Shown: positions 1 through 8,608 of the stretch, one piece after another
How positions within the stretch are numbered: the first letter of the stretch is position 1
Layout of the letters: every line of letters begins with the position of its first letter
Assembly (NCBI GenBank): GCA_963698265.1
Contig: CAVOQC010000001.1
Coordinates: 620,001 to 684,000 of the forward strand
DNA length: 64,000 bases
Reading direction: 5' to 3'
DNA from: FEB-7 sp963698265
GTDB lineage: Bacteria > Pseudomonadota > Gammaproteobacteria > Burkholderiales > Usitatibacteraceae
Notes under the pieces: generated by a model
Databases searched by the model: none
Seen by the model: the letters and a program-made list of their open reading frames with translations, nothing else
Told to the model about the DNA's origin: nothing
Translations under genes and position numbers: made by a program

Positions 1-1
1 G

Positions 2-166
2 CGCATCCTGATCGCCCACCGCCCCGAGACCATCGCCTCGGCGGGACGCGTCATCGTGCTGCAGGCGGGCAAGGTGGCGCAGGACCTTCGGCGCGCGTTC
101 GACGCGTCCAAGGGCGAATTCGGTGCCCCGGAGAACCGGGCGGGCGGCCGAGACACCGCCTCCTGA
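2..166 (+). CDS. ABC exporter ATPase, C-terminal end (partial)
   Basis: The frame is open from the left edge and stops at TGA 164-166, giving 54 residues. It opens on the H-loop region of an ABC ATPase (LIAHRPETIASAGRVIVL). This wording is usual in fused peptidase/permease/ATPase exporters of the RaxB/CvaB type, which secrete peptides or proteins through the inner membrane. Walker A, Walker B and the membrane part lie outside the window, so neither the substrate nor the full architecture can be given. The last 20 or so residues are hydrophilic and have no visible motif. hicA follows 11 bases downstream on the same strand. Confidence 0.75.
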   Translation, partial: RILIAHRPETIASAGRVIVLQAGKVAQDLRRAFDASKGEFGAPENRAGGRDTAS

Positions 167-177
167 CAGGAGTGTGT

Positions 178-372
178 ATGATACACACGCTCTCGAGCGC
201 CGGCATCCTGGGAAGACTCCGGAAGGAAGGGTGGGTCCGGGTGCACCGGAAGGGCAGCCACGTGAAGCTCAGGCATCCGGAAAGAATCGGCATCGTGATA
301 GTCCCGCACCCGCGCAAGGACCTGCCCACGGGAACCTTGCGGGCCATCTACCGGCAGGCAGGATGGAGTTGA
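178..372 (+). CDS. hicA: HicA-family toxin (mRNA interferase)
   Basis: A 64-residue protein of the HicA/YcfA family, small double-stranded-RNA-binding-fold ribonucleases that cut mRNA and are neutralised by HicB. The family pattern is clear: GW at 18-19, then KGSHVKLRHP with the catalytic histidine at about residue 28, then VPHPRKDLPTGTLRAIYRQAGW at the C-terminus. I chose ATG 178 because AGGAG (168-172) lies 5 bases upstream; GTG 172 would overlap that site. hicB follows 5 bases after the stop, the usual toxin-first order. Family HicB proteins repress their own operon; no operator was identified here. Confidence 0.93.
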   Translation: MIHTLSSAGILGRLRKEGWVRVHRKGSHVKLRHPERIGIVIVPHPRKDLPTGTLRAIYRQAGWS

Positions 373-377
373 GGAAC

Positions 378-851
378 ATGCTGTTTCCCGTCGTAGTCCA
401 CAAGGAACCCCGAAGCGCCTTCGGCGTCACGGTCCCCGATCTTCCGGGATGCATCACCGCCGGCGATACGCTCGACGAAGCGCTGCGAAACGTCCAGGAA
501 GCGGTGGAGACCTACCTCCACGGCGAGGCGGACGCGCCGGTCCCGTCGCCGCTGGACCGCTGGGCGCGCGATCCCGATTTCGCGGACGGCGTATTCGCGC
601 TGGTCGACGTGAACCTCGACTTCATGGCCGACGAGACCGTGCGCGTGAACATCACCGCGAAGCGCTCCGCCCTCGCCTTGATCGACCGGGTGGCCAGGTC
701 CCGGGGAGAGGACCGATCGGAATTCCTGATCCGCGCGGCCCTGGATCGCGCCGCGGGTACGGCCGCCCTGCCCGCCGCGGGCTACGCGCGAAGGAAACCG
801 GCCTCGCTGGGTTCCCTCACGCCGTCCCGGGCCCCGAAGCGCAAGCGCTGA
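378..851 (+). CDS. hicB: HicB-family antitoxin
   Basis: A 157-residue antitoxin partner of the preceding HicA. Residues 1-60 are the HicB-like partial RNase-H fold (FPVVVHKEP, then GVTVPDLPGC and AGDTLDEAL), which blocks the toxin. The C-terminal third (RVNITAKRSALALIDRVA, then RSEFLIRAAL) is a ribbon-helix-helix DNA-binding segment of the type used for autorepression. The chosen start, ATG 378, matches the family N-terminus; an in-frame ATG at 363 would overlap hicA and is less likely. The tail from about residue 130 is basic and low in complexity. Confidence 0.93.
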   Translation: MLFPVVVHKEPRSAFGVTVPDLPGCITAGDTLDEALRNVQEAVETYLHGEADAPVPSPLDRWARDPDFADGVFALVDVNLDFMADETVRVNITAKRSALALIDRVARSRGEDRSEFLIRAALDRAAGTAALPAAGYARRKPASLGSLTPSRAPKRKR

Positions 852-876
852 CGGGGGCCGCAGCCCACCGGCGCCT

Positions 877-1743
877 TCAGGCGATGCGGGCTGGAATCCC
901 CGCCAGCACCCGCCCGATCCTGAGAAGCCCCCAGAGCAGCAAGAGCGGCACCACGAGCGTCTGCAAGAGGAACACCACGATCAGCTTCACGATGTGCTCC
1001 ACCGCCTGCGCCGCGGAGTCCTTCATCGCCTCGTAGCGCTTCCGCACGTCGAGCGCGCGCACGACCTCGTCCTTCATGTCCTCGATCATCTTTCCGGTGC
1101 CGGTCGTGAACGGCCACCAGCCCTTCGGGTCGGCCTTCGCGACCACGGGGGGAACCGTCGGGGAGAGCGTCTCGAACTGCTTCGTCGACAGCTCCAGGCT
1201 CGCCTTGCCCGCCTCGTAGTCCTTCTCGAGGAAGAGCCGGAAGCCCGCGTCGCTGCCCAGCACGACGAGCGGTACCGCGAAGCGCACGAGCAGCGCCCCC
1301 ACGAAGAGGCGATTCAACCACCCCGGCGGCGACGCGCCCTGCAGGAACCGCCATCCCCACGCGATCGCGAGGATGGTGAGCGCGAAGGAAACCGCCTCGT
1401 GGCCGCCGAACTTGATGAGCGCGAGCTGCACGCCGAAGGCAACGCTCGCCGTGAGCATGAGGGTGGAGAACTGCTCGACCAGGTCGTTGACGGGGTCGAG
1501 GGCCTGCCCGGGGGTGAGGACCACGCCGACCCCGATGGGCTGCACGGCCACTTCCGTTCCCTGCACCACGGAGATCACGGCGTTCAACGCCCGCGCGGCG
1601 GCAAAGCTCGCGAGCGCCCGCGTAAGGCCGGCCTGCGCGTGCTCCGCGGCATTCTCGTCCAGCGGCGCCCGCCACGCGCCGAAGACGACGACCGCGAGAC
1701 CCACGACCAGCAGCAGACGGCGCGCGTTGCCCATGCGGTCCAT
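877..1743 (-). CDS. Multi-pass membrane protein of unknown function
   Basis: About 288 residues. I do not recognise the family. Hydrophobic segments lie near residues 9-23, in the middle (FSTLMLTASVAFGVQLALI, FALTILAIAWGW), around RLFVGALLVRFAVPLVVLG, and at the C-terminus (HIVKLIVVFLLQTLVVPLLLLWG). Between the last two is a charged, probably coiled stretch (MIEDMKDEVVRALDVRKRYEAM). This suggests an inner-membrane protein with one soluble loop. The frame stays open upstream, but only ATG 1743 or ATG 1734 leave room for the divergent promoter at 1785. Neither has a good ribosome site. It is transcribed away from the DMT transporter. Confidence 0.6.
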   Translation of the reverse strand: MDRMGNARRLLLVVGLAVVVFGAWRAPLDENAAEHAQAGLTRALASFAAARALNAVISVVQGTEVAVQPIGVGVVLTPGQALDPVNDLVEQFSTLMLTASVAFGVQLALIKFGGHEAVSFALTILAIAWGWRFLQGASPPGWLNRLFVGALLVRFAVPLVVLGSDAGFRLFLEKDYEAGKASLELSTKQFETLSPTVPPVVAKADPKGWWPFTTGTGKMIEDMKDEVVRALDVRKRYEAMKDSAAQAVEHIVKLIVVFLLQTLVVPLLLLWGLLRIGRVLAGIPARIA

Positions 1744-1784
1744 GATACGCCGCGCGCGGCGCCGGTCGGCGCGGGCCGCGGCCG

Positions 1785-1790
1785 TATAAT
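1785..1790 (+). promoter_or_regulatory. Candidate -10 box for the DMT transporter operon
   Basis: A perfect TATAAT sits 48 bases before ATG 1838, between two divergent genes. No convincing -35 element lies 16-18 bases upstream. Transcription would begin near 1797 and cover the transporter and the sulfurtransferase gene that overlaps it. Confidence 0.45.
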
Positions 1791-1837
1791 TCCCCTCCAC
1801 GGCGCCATTGGTCGCGCCGGCTCCCGAACCCATCCGA

Positions 1838-2701
1838 ATGACCTCCTCCTGGATGCTCGTGGCGGGCTTCTTCTTCGCCGCCATGGCCCTTTTCGTGAAG
1901 CTGGGCAGCGCGCACTTCGAGGCGATCGAGCTGGGCTTCTATCGTTCCCTCGCGGCCTTCCTCTTCATCGCCGCGTACGTGGTCACCGGCAAGCGGCGCG
2001 TGTGGAACCCGTACATGGGCACGCACCTGCTGCGAAGCCTCGCCGGCACCTTCGGGATCATTGCCTACTTCTACGGCATCTCGAACCTGCCGCTCGCCAC
2101 CGCCACGACGCTCAACTACACCTCGCCGCTCTTCCTCGCCGTGGCCACGACCGTGGTGCTGCGGGAGAAGTTCTCGCCGTGGCTCATCGTCGCGATCGTC
2201 CTGGGCTTCGGGGGCGTGGCGATGCTGCTCCAGCCCACTTTTGCCGCGGGCAAGGAGGGTGCAGCGATGGTGGGCCTCTTCTCCGGGCTCGCGGCCTCGT
2301 GGGCCTACCTCGGCGTGCGCACGCTCAGCCAGCAGGGGGAGCCGGAGTGGCGGATCCTCTTCTGGTTCGGCCTCTTCGGCACGCTCGGCTGCGCCACGTG
2401 GCAGGTGAGCTTCTCGACCTTCCACCCCGTGGGCTGGGAGAATGCCGGGATCCTGCTGGGCGTGGGCGTCCTCGGCACCCTCGCGCAACTGGCCATGACG
2501 CGCGCCTACCGCACGGCGAACACGCTGGTGGTGGGCTCGCTCTCGTACTCGACCATCGTCTTCTCCACGCTCTTCATGGTTGCGTTCTGGGATGACCGGC
2601 TCACGCTGCTCGGCTGGTCGGGCATCGTGGTCATCATCGCAAGCGGGCTGATCGCCCTGCGCGTGGGAAACATGGAAAAACCGAAGGAGTCCGCCCCGTG
2701 A
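1838..2701 (+). CDS. DMT-superfamily (EamA) transporter
   Basis: A 287-residue inner-membrane protein with ten predicted hydrophobic helices in two repeats of five, the EamA/DMT layout used by small-metabolite exporters. The first repeat starts with SWMLVAGFFFAAMALFVKLG and includes the typical NLPLATATTLNYTSPLF segment; the second starts near GLFSGLAASWAYLGVRTL. The substrate cannot be read from the sequence. I chose ATG 1838; TTG 1808 in the same frame is an alternative. The stop overlaps the GTG start of the sulfurtransferase gene by 4 bases, which suggests coupled translation. Confidence 0.88.
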   Translation: MTSSWMLVAGFFFAAMALFVKLGSAHFEAIELGFYRSLAAFLFIAAYVVTGKRRVWNPYMGTHLLRSLAGTFGIIAYFYGISNLPLATATTLNYTSPLFLAVATTVVLREKFSPWLIVAIVLGFGGVAMLLQPTFAAGKEGAAMVGLFSGLAASWAYLGVRTLSQQGEPEWRILFWFGLFGTLGCATWQVSFSTFHPVGWENAGILLGVGVLGTLAQLAMTRAYRTANTLVVGSLSYSTIVFSTLFMVAFWDDRLTLLGWSGIVVIIASGLIALRVGNMEKPKESAP

Positions 2702-3549
2702 AAGCCGAACTGCTCTTCCAGACCGAAACGCTCGCCGCGCACCTGGACGACCCGGACTGGATCGTCTTCGACACACGCCACGACCTCGCGAACACCGACA
2801 AGGGCCGCGACGCGTGGAAGGCCGCGCACATCCCGGGCGCGTTCTTCATGCACATGGACGAGGATCTTTCCGGCGCGAAGACCGGCGCCAACGGCCGCCA
2901 CCCGCTGCCGGAGATCGCGGATTTCGCCGCCCGCATGAACCGCTGCGGCGTCGCACCGCACCGGCAGGTCGTGGTCTACGACGACGGCGGCGGCAGCTTC
3001 GCGGTGCGCCTGTGGTGGATGCTGCGCTGGCTGGGGCACGAGCGCGTCGCCCTCCTCGACGGCGGCTTCGCGGCCTGGAAGCGCGAGAACCGCCCGCTCG
3101 ACGACGCCGTGCCCGCGCCGCGCAAGGGCGCCTTCGAGCCTCGGCCGAAGACGGGCATCACCGCGGACCGCCGGCAGGTGGCCGCGATGCGCGAAGACCC
3201 GTCCGTGAAGATCGTCGACGCGCGGGCGGCTACGCGCTTCCTGGGCGAGAACGAAACGCTCGACCCGGTAGGCGGGCATATCCCCGGCTCCGTCAACCGC
3301 TTCTGGCAGCACAACCTGGGCTACGACGGGCGCTTCCTCTCCCCGGAGGAGCTGCACGCCGAGTTCCTCGAGCTCCTCGACGGCGCAGCTTCCGGGAACA
3401 CCATCCACTCCTGCGGCTCCGGCGTCACCGCCTGTCACAACCTCTTCGCCATGGAACTCGCGGGCCTCAAGGGTTCGCGCCTCTTTCCCGGCTCGTGGAG
3501 CGAATGGTGCGCGGACCAGTCCTTGCCCGTGGCCACGGGGCCCAAGTGA
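2698..3549 (+). CDS. sseA: 3-mercaptopyruvate/thiosulfate sulfurtransferase
   Basis: A 283-residue two-domain rhodanese. The N-terminal inactive domain carries the D-T-R-H and A-H-I-P-G landmarks (about residues 22-45). The C-terminal catalytic domain ends in HSCGSGVTAC, with active-site Cys239 in the CGSGVTA loop that marks 3-mercaptopyruvate sulfurtransferases (SseA type) rather than thiosulfate-specific rhodaneses. These enzymes move sulfane sulfur to thiols or cyanide in the cytoplasm. The GTG start overlaps the transporter stop. The S9 peptidase gene starts 4 bases after this stop, so the three genes look like one operon. Confidence 0.9.
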   Translation: MKAELLFQTETLAAHLDDPDWIVFDTRHDLANTDKGRDAWKAAHIPGAFFMHMDEDLSGAKTGANGRHPLPEIADFAARMNRCGVAPHRQVVVYDDGGGSFAVRLWWMLRWLGHERVALLDGGFAAWKRENRPLDDAVPAPRKGAFEPRPKTGITADRRQVAAMREDPSVKIVDARAATRFLGENETLDPVGGHIPGSVNRFWQHNLGYDGRFLSPEELHAEFLELLDGAASGNTIHSCGSGVTACHNLFAMELAGLKGSRLFPGSWSEWCADQSLPVATGPK

Positions 3550-3553
3550 GCCG

Positions 3554-5521
3554 ATGCGGCCCGTGACGCTTCGCCTGCTCGCGCCCGCGCTCCTCGCCGC
3601 GGCCGCGCTCGCCGCCCACGCGCAGGGCGAATTCCTCACCCCGCCCGCGAGCCTCGTCCTCGAGGGCGTGCCGCCTATCCCCGCGGAGACCGCCGCCGCG
3701 ACCGCGCCCTACACCGCCTTCCGGCCGAGCACGCTCCTCGACTGGCACCCGCAAGGCCGGGAGTTCCTCGTGCGCCGGCGCCTGGGAGAGACCGAGCAGC
3801 TCCACCGCGTCACCGAACCCGGACGGGCGCCCGAGGCGCTCACGGACCTGCCCGATGCCGTGTCCGCCGGCCGCTACGAGCCGGAAGCGGCAAAGTGGCT
3901 GCTGCTCTCCCACGGCCAGGGCGGCGACGAGGTGTTCGCGATCCACCGCTACGACCCGGCCTCGAAGGAAAGCGTGCAGGTGAGCCCCGCAGGGCGGCGC
4001 GCGGGCACGCCGGAATGGAATCACCGGGGCGATCGCATCGTGTTCACGACGGTGCCGATCGACCGCAACGACTCCTCCCGCGTGGCGAGCACCACCGTGC
4101 ACCTGGCCGATCCGGCCGACCCGGAAAAAGCGCGCGTGCTCGCGCAACTGCCCGGCGGCGGCTGGCGCGACTTCAGCTTCTCGCCCGACGACCGGCGCCT
4201 CGCCTTCGTCGAGTACGTGTCGGCCGAGGAGTCGCAGCTCTGGCTCATGGACGTGGCCACGGGCAAGCGCCGGCGCCTCACGCGGCCCGTCCGTGGCGCG
4301 CCCGTGTACTACGAGAGCCCGCAGTTCTCCCCCGACGGCAATGCGCTCTTCGTGGTGAGCGACCGCGGCTCGGAGTACCGCCACCTCGCACGCTTCGACA
4401 TCGTCTCGGGACGCGAGCAGGCGCTGGCGGCGAACCTCAAGTTCGACGTGGAGGAGATCGCTCTCTCCGGCGCGGCGGGACGGATCGCCTTCGTCACCAA
4501 CGAGGAAGGCGCCCACGTGCTGCGCTTCGTCGACCTCGCCACGCGCAAGGAGACGCCCCGCCCCGCGCTGGTGCCCGGCGTCATCTCGACGCTGCGCTGG
4601 AGGAAGGACGGCTCCGAGATCGCCTTCACGCACGCCTCGTCGCGTTCGCCAGGCGATGTCTTCTCCTACGACCTCGGCGCCAACCGCGTCACGCGCTGGA
4701 CCAACGGCAACAGCCCGGAGCTCAACGCGGGGACCTTTCCCGAGCCGCGTGTGATCCGCTGGAAGAGCTTCGACGGGCGCGCGATCACCGGCCTCTACTA
4801 CCACCCGCCGTCACGCTTCGAGGGCGTGCGCCCGGTCGTCGTGAACGTGCACGGCGGGCCCGCCGCGCAGGCGCGTGCGGGTTTCATCGGCCGCAACAAC
4901 TACCTGGTGAACGAGCTGGGCATCGCGCTCATCTACCCCAATGTGCGCGGCTCGTCGGGCTTCGGTAAGCGCTTCCTCAAGCTGGACAACGGGCGGCTTC
5001 GGGAGGATTCCGTGAAGGACCTCGGCGCGCTCCTCGACTGGATCGGCGCCCAGCCCGGGCTCGACGCCCAACGCGTGCTGGTCATGGGCGGCAGCTACGG
5101 CGGCTACATGGCGCTCGCCGCCTCCGTGCGATACGCCGACCGGATCGCGGGCGCGGCGAGCACCGTGGGGATTTCCAATTTCGTCACCTTCCTCGAGCGC
5201 ACCGAGACCTACCGGCGCGACCTGCGGCGCGTGGAGTACGGCGACGAGCGCGTGCCGGAGATGCGGGAGTTCCTGGAGTCGATCTCGCCGCTCACCCACG
5301 TGGAGAAGATCGCCAAGCCCCTCTTCATCGCGCAGGGCAAGAACGACCCGCGCGTGCCCTGGACCGAGTCCGGGCAGATCGTCGCCGCGCTCAAGCAGCG
5401 CGGCACGCCCGCGTGGTACCTGCTCGCCACCGACGAGGGGCACGGCTTCCGCAAGAAGGCCAACGCGGACTTCCAGTTCAACGCCACGGTGGAGTTCATC
5501 CGCCGCACGCTCAAGCCCTAG
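3554..5521 (+). CDS. S9 family prolyl oligopeptidase-type peptidase
   Basis: A 655-residue secreted serine peptidase. A signal peptide (residues 1-24, ending AHAQG) is followed by a beta-propeller of TolB/WD40-like blades (WNHRGDRIVF, FSPDDRRLAF, FSPDGNALFV) and then an alpha/beta-hydrolase domain from about residue 400. The catalytic triad is visible: Ser514 in GGSYGGYM, Asp598 in GKNDPRVPW and His630 in DEGHGF. Family members cut short peptides, often after proline or as acyl-aminoacyl or dipeptidyl peptidases; the exact specificity is not readable. A hairpin repeat begins right after the stop codon. Confidence 0.9.
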   Translation: MRPVTLRLLAPALLAAAALAAHAQGEFLTPPASLVLEGVPPIPAETAAATAPYTAFRPSTLLDWHPQGREFLVRRRLGETEQLHRVTEPGRAPEALTDLPDAVSAGRYEPEAAKWLLLSHGQGGDEVFAIHRYDPASKESVQVSPAGRRAGTPEWNHRGDRIVFTTVPIDRNDSSRVASTTVHLADPADPEKARVLAQLPGGGWRDFSFSPDDRRLAFVEYVSAEESQLWLMDVATGKRRRLTRPVRGAPVYYESPQFSPDGNALFVVSDRGSEYRHLARFDIVSGREQALAANLKFDVEEIALSGAAGRIAFVTNEEGAHVLRFVDLATRKETPRPALVPGVISTLRWRKDGSEIAFTHASSRSPGDVFSYDLGANRVTRWTNGNSPELNAGTFPEPRVIRWKSFDGRAITGLYYHPPSRFEGVRPVVVNVHGGPAAQARAGFIGRNNYLVNELGIALIYPNVRGSSGFGKRFLKLDNGRLREDSVKDLGALLDWIGAQPGLDAQRVLVMGGSYGGYMALAASVRYADRIAGAASTVGISNFVTFLERTETYRRDLRRVEYGDERVPEMREFLESISPLTHVEKIAKPLFIAQGKNDPRVPWTESGQIVAALKQRGTPAWYLLATDEGHGFRKKANADFQFNATVEFIRRTLKP

Positions 5522-5523
5522 AA

Positions 5524-5574
5524 AATGGGGACGCTCCCCTGTTTCAAGGTGGTGAAATAGGGAGCGTCCCCATT
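5524..5574. repeat. Inverted repeat, GGGGACGCTCCC family
   Basis: Two perfect 15-base arms (5524-5538 and 5560-5574, AATGGGGACGCTCCC and its complement) are separated by 21 bases. They lie 2 bases after the peptidase stop codon. A 14-base piece of one arm recurs exactly at 45552-45565. The element can fold into a strong hairpin and may stop transcription or protect the 3' end. It looks like a REP-type dispersed repeat rather than a plain terminator, because there is no T-tract. Confidence 0.8.
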
Positions 5575-5617
5575 ATCTGCGTCCGCGCCGGGGCCGCGCG
5601 GAACAGGATCACCGACC

Positions 5618-5980
5618 ATGCTTGCCGACTTCGTACTTCTCGTTCATGGAGCCTTCGTCCTCTTCGTGGTGGGCGGGCTTGTCGCGACCTGGGCGGGCGA
5701 GGCCCTGGGCCGCGCCTGGGCAAGGAACCGGTGGTTCCGCGGGCTGCACCTGGCGGCCATCGCTTTCGTGGTGCTGGAATCGGTGCTCGGCTACACCTGC
5801 CCCCTCACGATCTGGGAAGACGCGCTCCGGGGTGCGGCCACGGCCGAGGGGTTCGTCGAGCGCTGGGTGCGCGCGCTCCTCTACTGGAGCGCCCCGCCCT
5901 GGGTGTTCACGACCGCCTATGTGGCCTTCGGGGGCCTGGTCGCGTGGACCTGGTGGCGCATCCCGCCGCGACGGGGCTAG
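5618..5980 (+). CDS. DUF2784 family membrane protein
   Basis: A 120-residue protein with the DUF2784 signature: an N-terminal helix (LVHGAFVLFVVGGLVATW), then HLAAIAFVVLESVLGYTCPLTIWED with the conserved C-P-L-T-x-W-E core, and a last helix near TTAYVAFGGLVAWTWW. It is a small inner-membrane protein of unknown role. The gene converges on, and overlaps by 3 bases, the response-regulator gene on the other strand. Confidence 0.88.
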   Translation: MLADFVLLVHGAFVLFVVGGLVATWAGEALGRAWARNRWFRGLHLAAIAFVVLESVLGYTCPLTIWEDALRGAATAEGFVERWVRALLYWSAPPWVFTTAYVAFGGLVAWTWWRIPPRRG

Positions 5981-6549
5981 GACTTGCCCAGCACGAGGTT
6001 CACCGCCGCCACCAGCGCGCTCATCTTGAAGGGCTTGCTCACGTAGCCGTCGGCCCCGGCCGCGAGCCCCGCCTTCACGTCGGTGACATCGGCCTTTCCG
6101 GTCATCATGATCACCGGCATGCGCGCGTACTTGGGGTGGGCGCGCAGGCGCCCGAGGATCTGCAGCCCGTCGGCGTCCGGCAGCACGATGTCGAGCAGGA
6201 TCAGGTCCGGCAGGATCGGCTTGTTCACCTCGGCGTTGATCTGCGCGCGGTTGGCCGCGCGGCGAACCTCGAAGCCGGCCACGGTGAAGATCTCCGCGAG
6301 CAGGTTGGAGAGATCCGGGTCGTCCTCCACCACGAGCAGCGCGTGGCGCTCGCCGTTGCGCGGCGGGACCTTGGCTGCGGCGCGGCGCGCGATGGCGATG
6401 TAGTAGCCCGCATGGCTCAGCTCCACGCCGCCCGCGGCCGCCTCCTTGCGGGCCGTCTCGAGCTGCTGCGGCGTCGGGGCCGGGGGCTGGACCGCTGCCG
6501 GCCTGGTGAAGTCGAGATCGTCCGTGGCGCTGGGTTTTCCGGGGTTCAT
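5977..6549 (-). CDS. Single-domain response regulator with N-terminal extension
   Basis: A 190-residue protein. Residues 70-188 form a CheY-like receiver: acidic pocket Glu75-Asp76-Asp77, phosphoacceptor Asp120 (ILLDIVLPDADG), then MMTGKAD and the conserved lysine in YVSKPFK. There is no output domain after it. The first 65 residues are proline- and alanine-rich with one helical segment (QQLETARKEAAAGG) and match nothing I know. It probably acts by protein contact; its kinase is not nearby. It overlaps the plsY stop by 4 bases (ATGA), so the two are probably co-transcribed. Confidence 0.85.
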   Translation of the reverse strand: MNPGKPSATDDLDFTRPAAVQPPAPTPQQLETARKEAAAGGVELSHAGYYIAIARRAAAKVPPRNGERHALLVVEDDPDLSNLLAEIFTVAGFEVRRAANRAQINAEVNKPILPDLILLDIVLPDADGLQILGRLRAHPKYARMPVIMMTGKADVTDVKAGLAAGADGYVSKPFKMSALVAAVNLVLGKS

Positions 6550-7145
6550 GTCGCCGCCTTCCTTTCGCCGATGCGGCTTTCCTCGCCGCGCAGGAGCTTG
6601 CGGATGTTGGCCTCGTGGCGCCACACGAGCACGGCGCAAAGGGCGCAGGTGGCCACGAGGAGTGCGCCGGGGCCGCGCCACCAGTACAGCGCCGCGGGCG
6701 CGGCCAGCGCCGCGAGGATCGCCCCGAGCGAGGAGTAGCGGGTGACGGCCACGACCGCGGCCCAGACCGCGAGGGTCGCGAGCCCCGCGCGCCAGTCCAC
6801 CGCCAGAAGCACGCCCGCGGCCGTGGCCACGCCCTTGCCCCCCTTGAAACCGAGCCAGACCGGAAAGACATGCCCGAGGAACGCCGCGAGCGCCACCACC
6901 GCAACGATCTCCTCGGCGAGCCCCAGCCGGATCGCCACCCAGACCGCAACCCAGCCCTTGAGCGCATCCCCGGCCAGGGTGAGCGCGGCGGCGGCCTTGC
7001 TGCCCGAACGCAGCACGTTCGTGGCGCCGGGATTGCCCGAGCCGAAGGAGCGCGGGTCCGGCAGGCCCATGACCCGGCTCACGATCACCGCGAAGGGAAT
7101 CGAGCCGACCAGGTACGCCAGGATGGCAGCGGGGAACGCGATCAT
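6546..7145 (-). CDS. plsY: Acyl-phosphate:glycerol-3-phosphate acyltransferase
   Basis: A 199-residue integral membrane enzyme that transfers an acyl group from acyl phosphate to glycerol 3-phosphate, the first step of phospholipid synthesis. The three conserved PlsY loops are visible: GSIPFAVIVSR near residue 14, SFGSGNPGATNVLR at 33-46, and GHVFPVWLGFKGGKGVAT at about 90-107. The C-terminal tail (RHEANIRKLLRGEE) is also family-typical. It is divergent from folB. The downstream response regulator overlaps its stop. Confidence 0.95.
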   Translation of the reverse strand: MIAFPAAILAYLVGSIPFAVIVSRVMGLPDPRSFGSGNPGATNVLRSGSKAAAALTLAGDALKGWVAVWVAIRLGLAEEIVAVVALAAFLGHVFPVWLGFKGGKGVATAAGVLLAVDWRAGLATLAVWAAVVAVTRYSSLGAILAALAAPAALYWWRGPGALLVATCALCAVLVWRHEANIRKLLRGEESRIGERKAAT

Positions 7146-7210
7146 GTCGATACTCTACAATACGGCCTCGGAATCGCTCCCCTCCCGCCTGCGCGCGACG
7201 CGCCCTCCCG

Positions 7211-7573
7211 ATGGACAAGATCTTCATCCGCGAATACCGCATCGACGCCTGGGTCGGCATCTACGACTGGGAGAAGCTGCGCCCGCAGACGCTGGAACTC
7301 GACGTCGAGATCGGCATCCCGAACGATGCCGCCGGGAAATCCGACGACATCGGCGACACCGTCCACTACGGGCAGGTCGTCGAGCGCTTCGCGGCCGAGC
7401 TGGCCGAACGCCGGTTCGGCCTGCTCGAGGCGCTGGCCGAGCACCTCGCGGGCATCGTCACGAAGGAGTTCAAGGCGCCCTGGGTGCGGCTTTCCGTCGC
7501 GAAGCTCGGCCATATCCGCAACGTGCGCAAGGTGGGCGTGACCATCGAGCGGCCGCGCGCGCCGTCGAAATGA
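7211..7573 (+). CDS. folB: Dihydroneopterin aldolase
   Basis: A 120-residue FolB enzyme of folate synthesis that cleaves 7,8-dihydroneopterin to 6-hydroxymethyl-dihydropterin. Family landmarks are the start MDKIFIREYRIDAWVGIYDWE, the D-V-E-I strand, the tyrosine in TVHYGQVV, LLEALAEHLA with the substrate-binding glutamate, and the lysine in VAKLGHI. A TACAAT at 7156-7161 could be its -10 box in the gap from plsY. DUF2905 follows 7 bases downstream. Confidence 0.95.
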   Translation: MDKIFIREYRIDAWVGIYDWEKLRPQTLELDVEIGIPNDAAGKSDDIGDTVHYGQVVERFAAELAERRFGLLEALAEHLAGIVTKEFKAPWVRLSVAKLGHIRNVRKVGVTIERPRAPSK

Positions 7574-7580
7574 GGCCCCC

Positions 7581-7775
7581 ATGCTGAAGTGGGTGCTGGT
7601 GATCGTGGTGGCCGTGGTCGTGCTCTCGCTCTTCGCCCCGAGCTTCTCGAAGCTGGGGCTGGGCCGGCTGCCGGGCGACATCACCGTGCGCTTCCGCGGG
7701 CGCCTCGTGTACCTGCCCATCACCACCACGGTGCTCATCTCGCTCGCCCTCACCGCGCTGGGGCGGATCCTCTAG
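7581..7775 (+). CDS. DUF2905 family small membrane protein
   Basis: A 64-residue protein with two hydrophobic segments (WVLVIVVAVVVLSLF and LPITTTVLISLALTALGRIL) around the conserved core LGRLPGDITVRFRG. That core identifies the DUF2905 family. Its function is unknown. It is probably co-transcribed with folB. Its last 4 bases overlap the convergent BPSS1780-family gene. Confidence 0.9.
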   Translation: MLKWVLVIVVAVVVLSLFAPSFSKLGLGRLPGDITVRFRGRLVYLPITTTVLISLALTALGRIL

Positions 7776-8572
7776 GTCGGCTCGAGGTCCGCCTCGGTGA
7801 ACACCGAGCGGTAGGACGTGTAGACCGTGGCGATCATGAGCGGCGCCCACGCGAGGAGCCCCAGCCCGATGGGGATCACCGCCGCCACGAGCAGCGCGAG
7901 CATCACCAGGCCGTAGACGAGCATCGGCACGAAGTTGCGCAGGCACGCGACGAGGCTCGCCTTCATCGCCTCCAGCGCGGGCACGCCGTGCAGCATCGCG
8001 AGCGCGGGCGCGAACCAGTAGGCCGCCAGCAGCGGCACCGCGAGCGCAAGCGTGACCAGCCCGCCGAGCGCGAGCCACAGCAGATCCTCCGGAAGGGCGT
8101 TCACGATCGCCGCCTCGTCGCCCCGGACGACCGCGAACAGGAATTCCCTGCCCGCGAAGAGCCCGAAGACGCTCACGAGCGCGAGTTCCCCCAGCACGTA
8201 GATCGCGCCGATCGCGAACAGCAGGCCGGTGTTGCGCCGGAAACCGGCGAGCAGGTGCTCGAGCTCGAGGTCTCCTCCCATCTCCAGGGAGCGGCACCCC
8301 AGCGCGATGCCCCCCATGAAGACCGGCGAGACGAGGTTGCCGAGCCACATCCCCGCCCAGGGCACCATGCCCAGCCCGACGTGGATGAGGAAGAAGAGGA
8401 CGAGGAAGACGATCCACATGAGGGTCGCCTTGCGGAAGAGCCGCCAGCCGTCGGCTATCCAGTCCACGCCCGCGCCCGCGCGCACCCTGCGGCCCGGCAT
8501 GACGAGCGACGCGGGGCCGGGATCGTTGGCGGCCGGCCCTTGCAGCGGAGGACCCGGCTCGTTGGGATGCAT
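7772..8572 (-). CDS. BPSS1780 family membrane protein
   Basis: A 266-residue inner-membrane protein. After a hydrophilic N-terminus it has the family core DWIADGWRLFRKATLMWIVF and about six hydrophobic segments, ending VYTSYRSVFTEADLEP. This family is mostly betaproteobacterial and has no established function. The first 24 residues are proline-rich and poorly supported, so the start may be the internal Met25. Confidence 0.8.
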   Translation of the reverse strand: MHPNEPGPPLQGPAANDPGPASLVMPGRRVRAGAGVDWIADGWRLFRKATLMWIVFLVLFFLIHVGLGMVPWAGMWLGNLVSPVFMGGIALGCRSLEMGGDLELEHLLAGFRRNTGLLFAIGAIYVLGELALVSVFGLFAGREFLFAVVRGDEAAIVNALPEDLLWLALGGLVTLALAVPLLAAYWFAPALAMLHGVPALEAMKASLVACLRNFVPMLVYGLVMLALLVAAVIPIGLGLLAWAPLMIATVYTSYRSVFTEADLEPT

Positions 8573-8608
8573 GCGCAGTCCGTTCTTCGGCTGGAAGCGA
8601 AGGCGAGG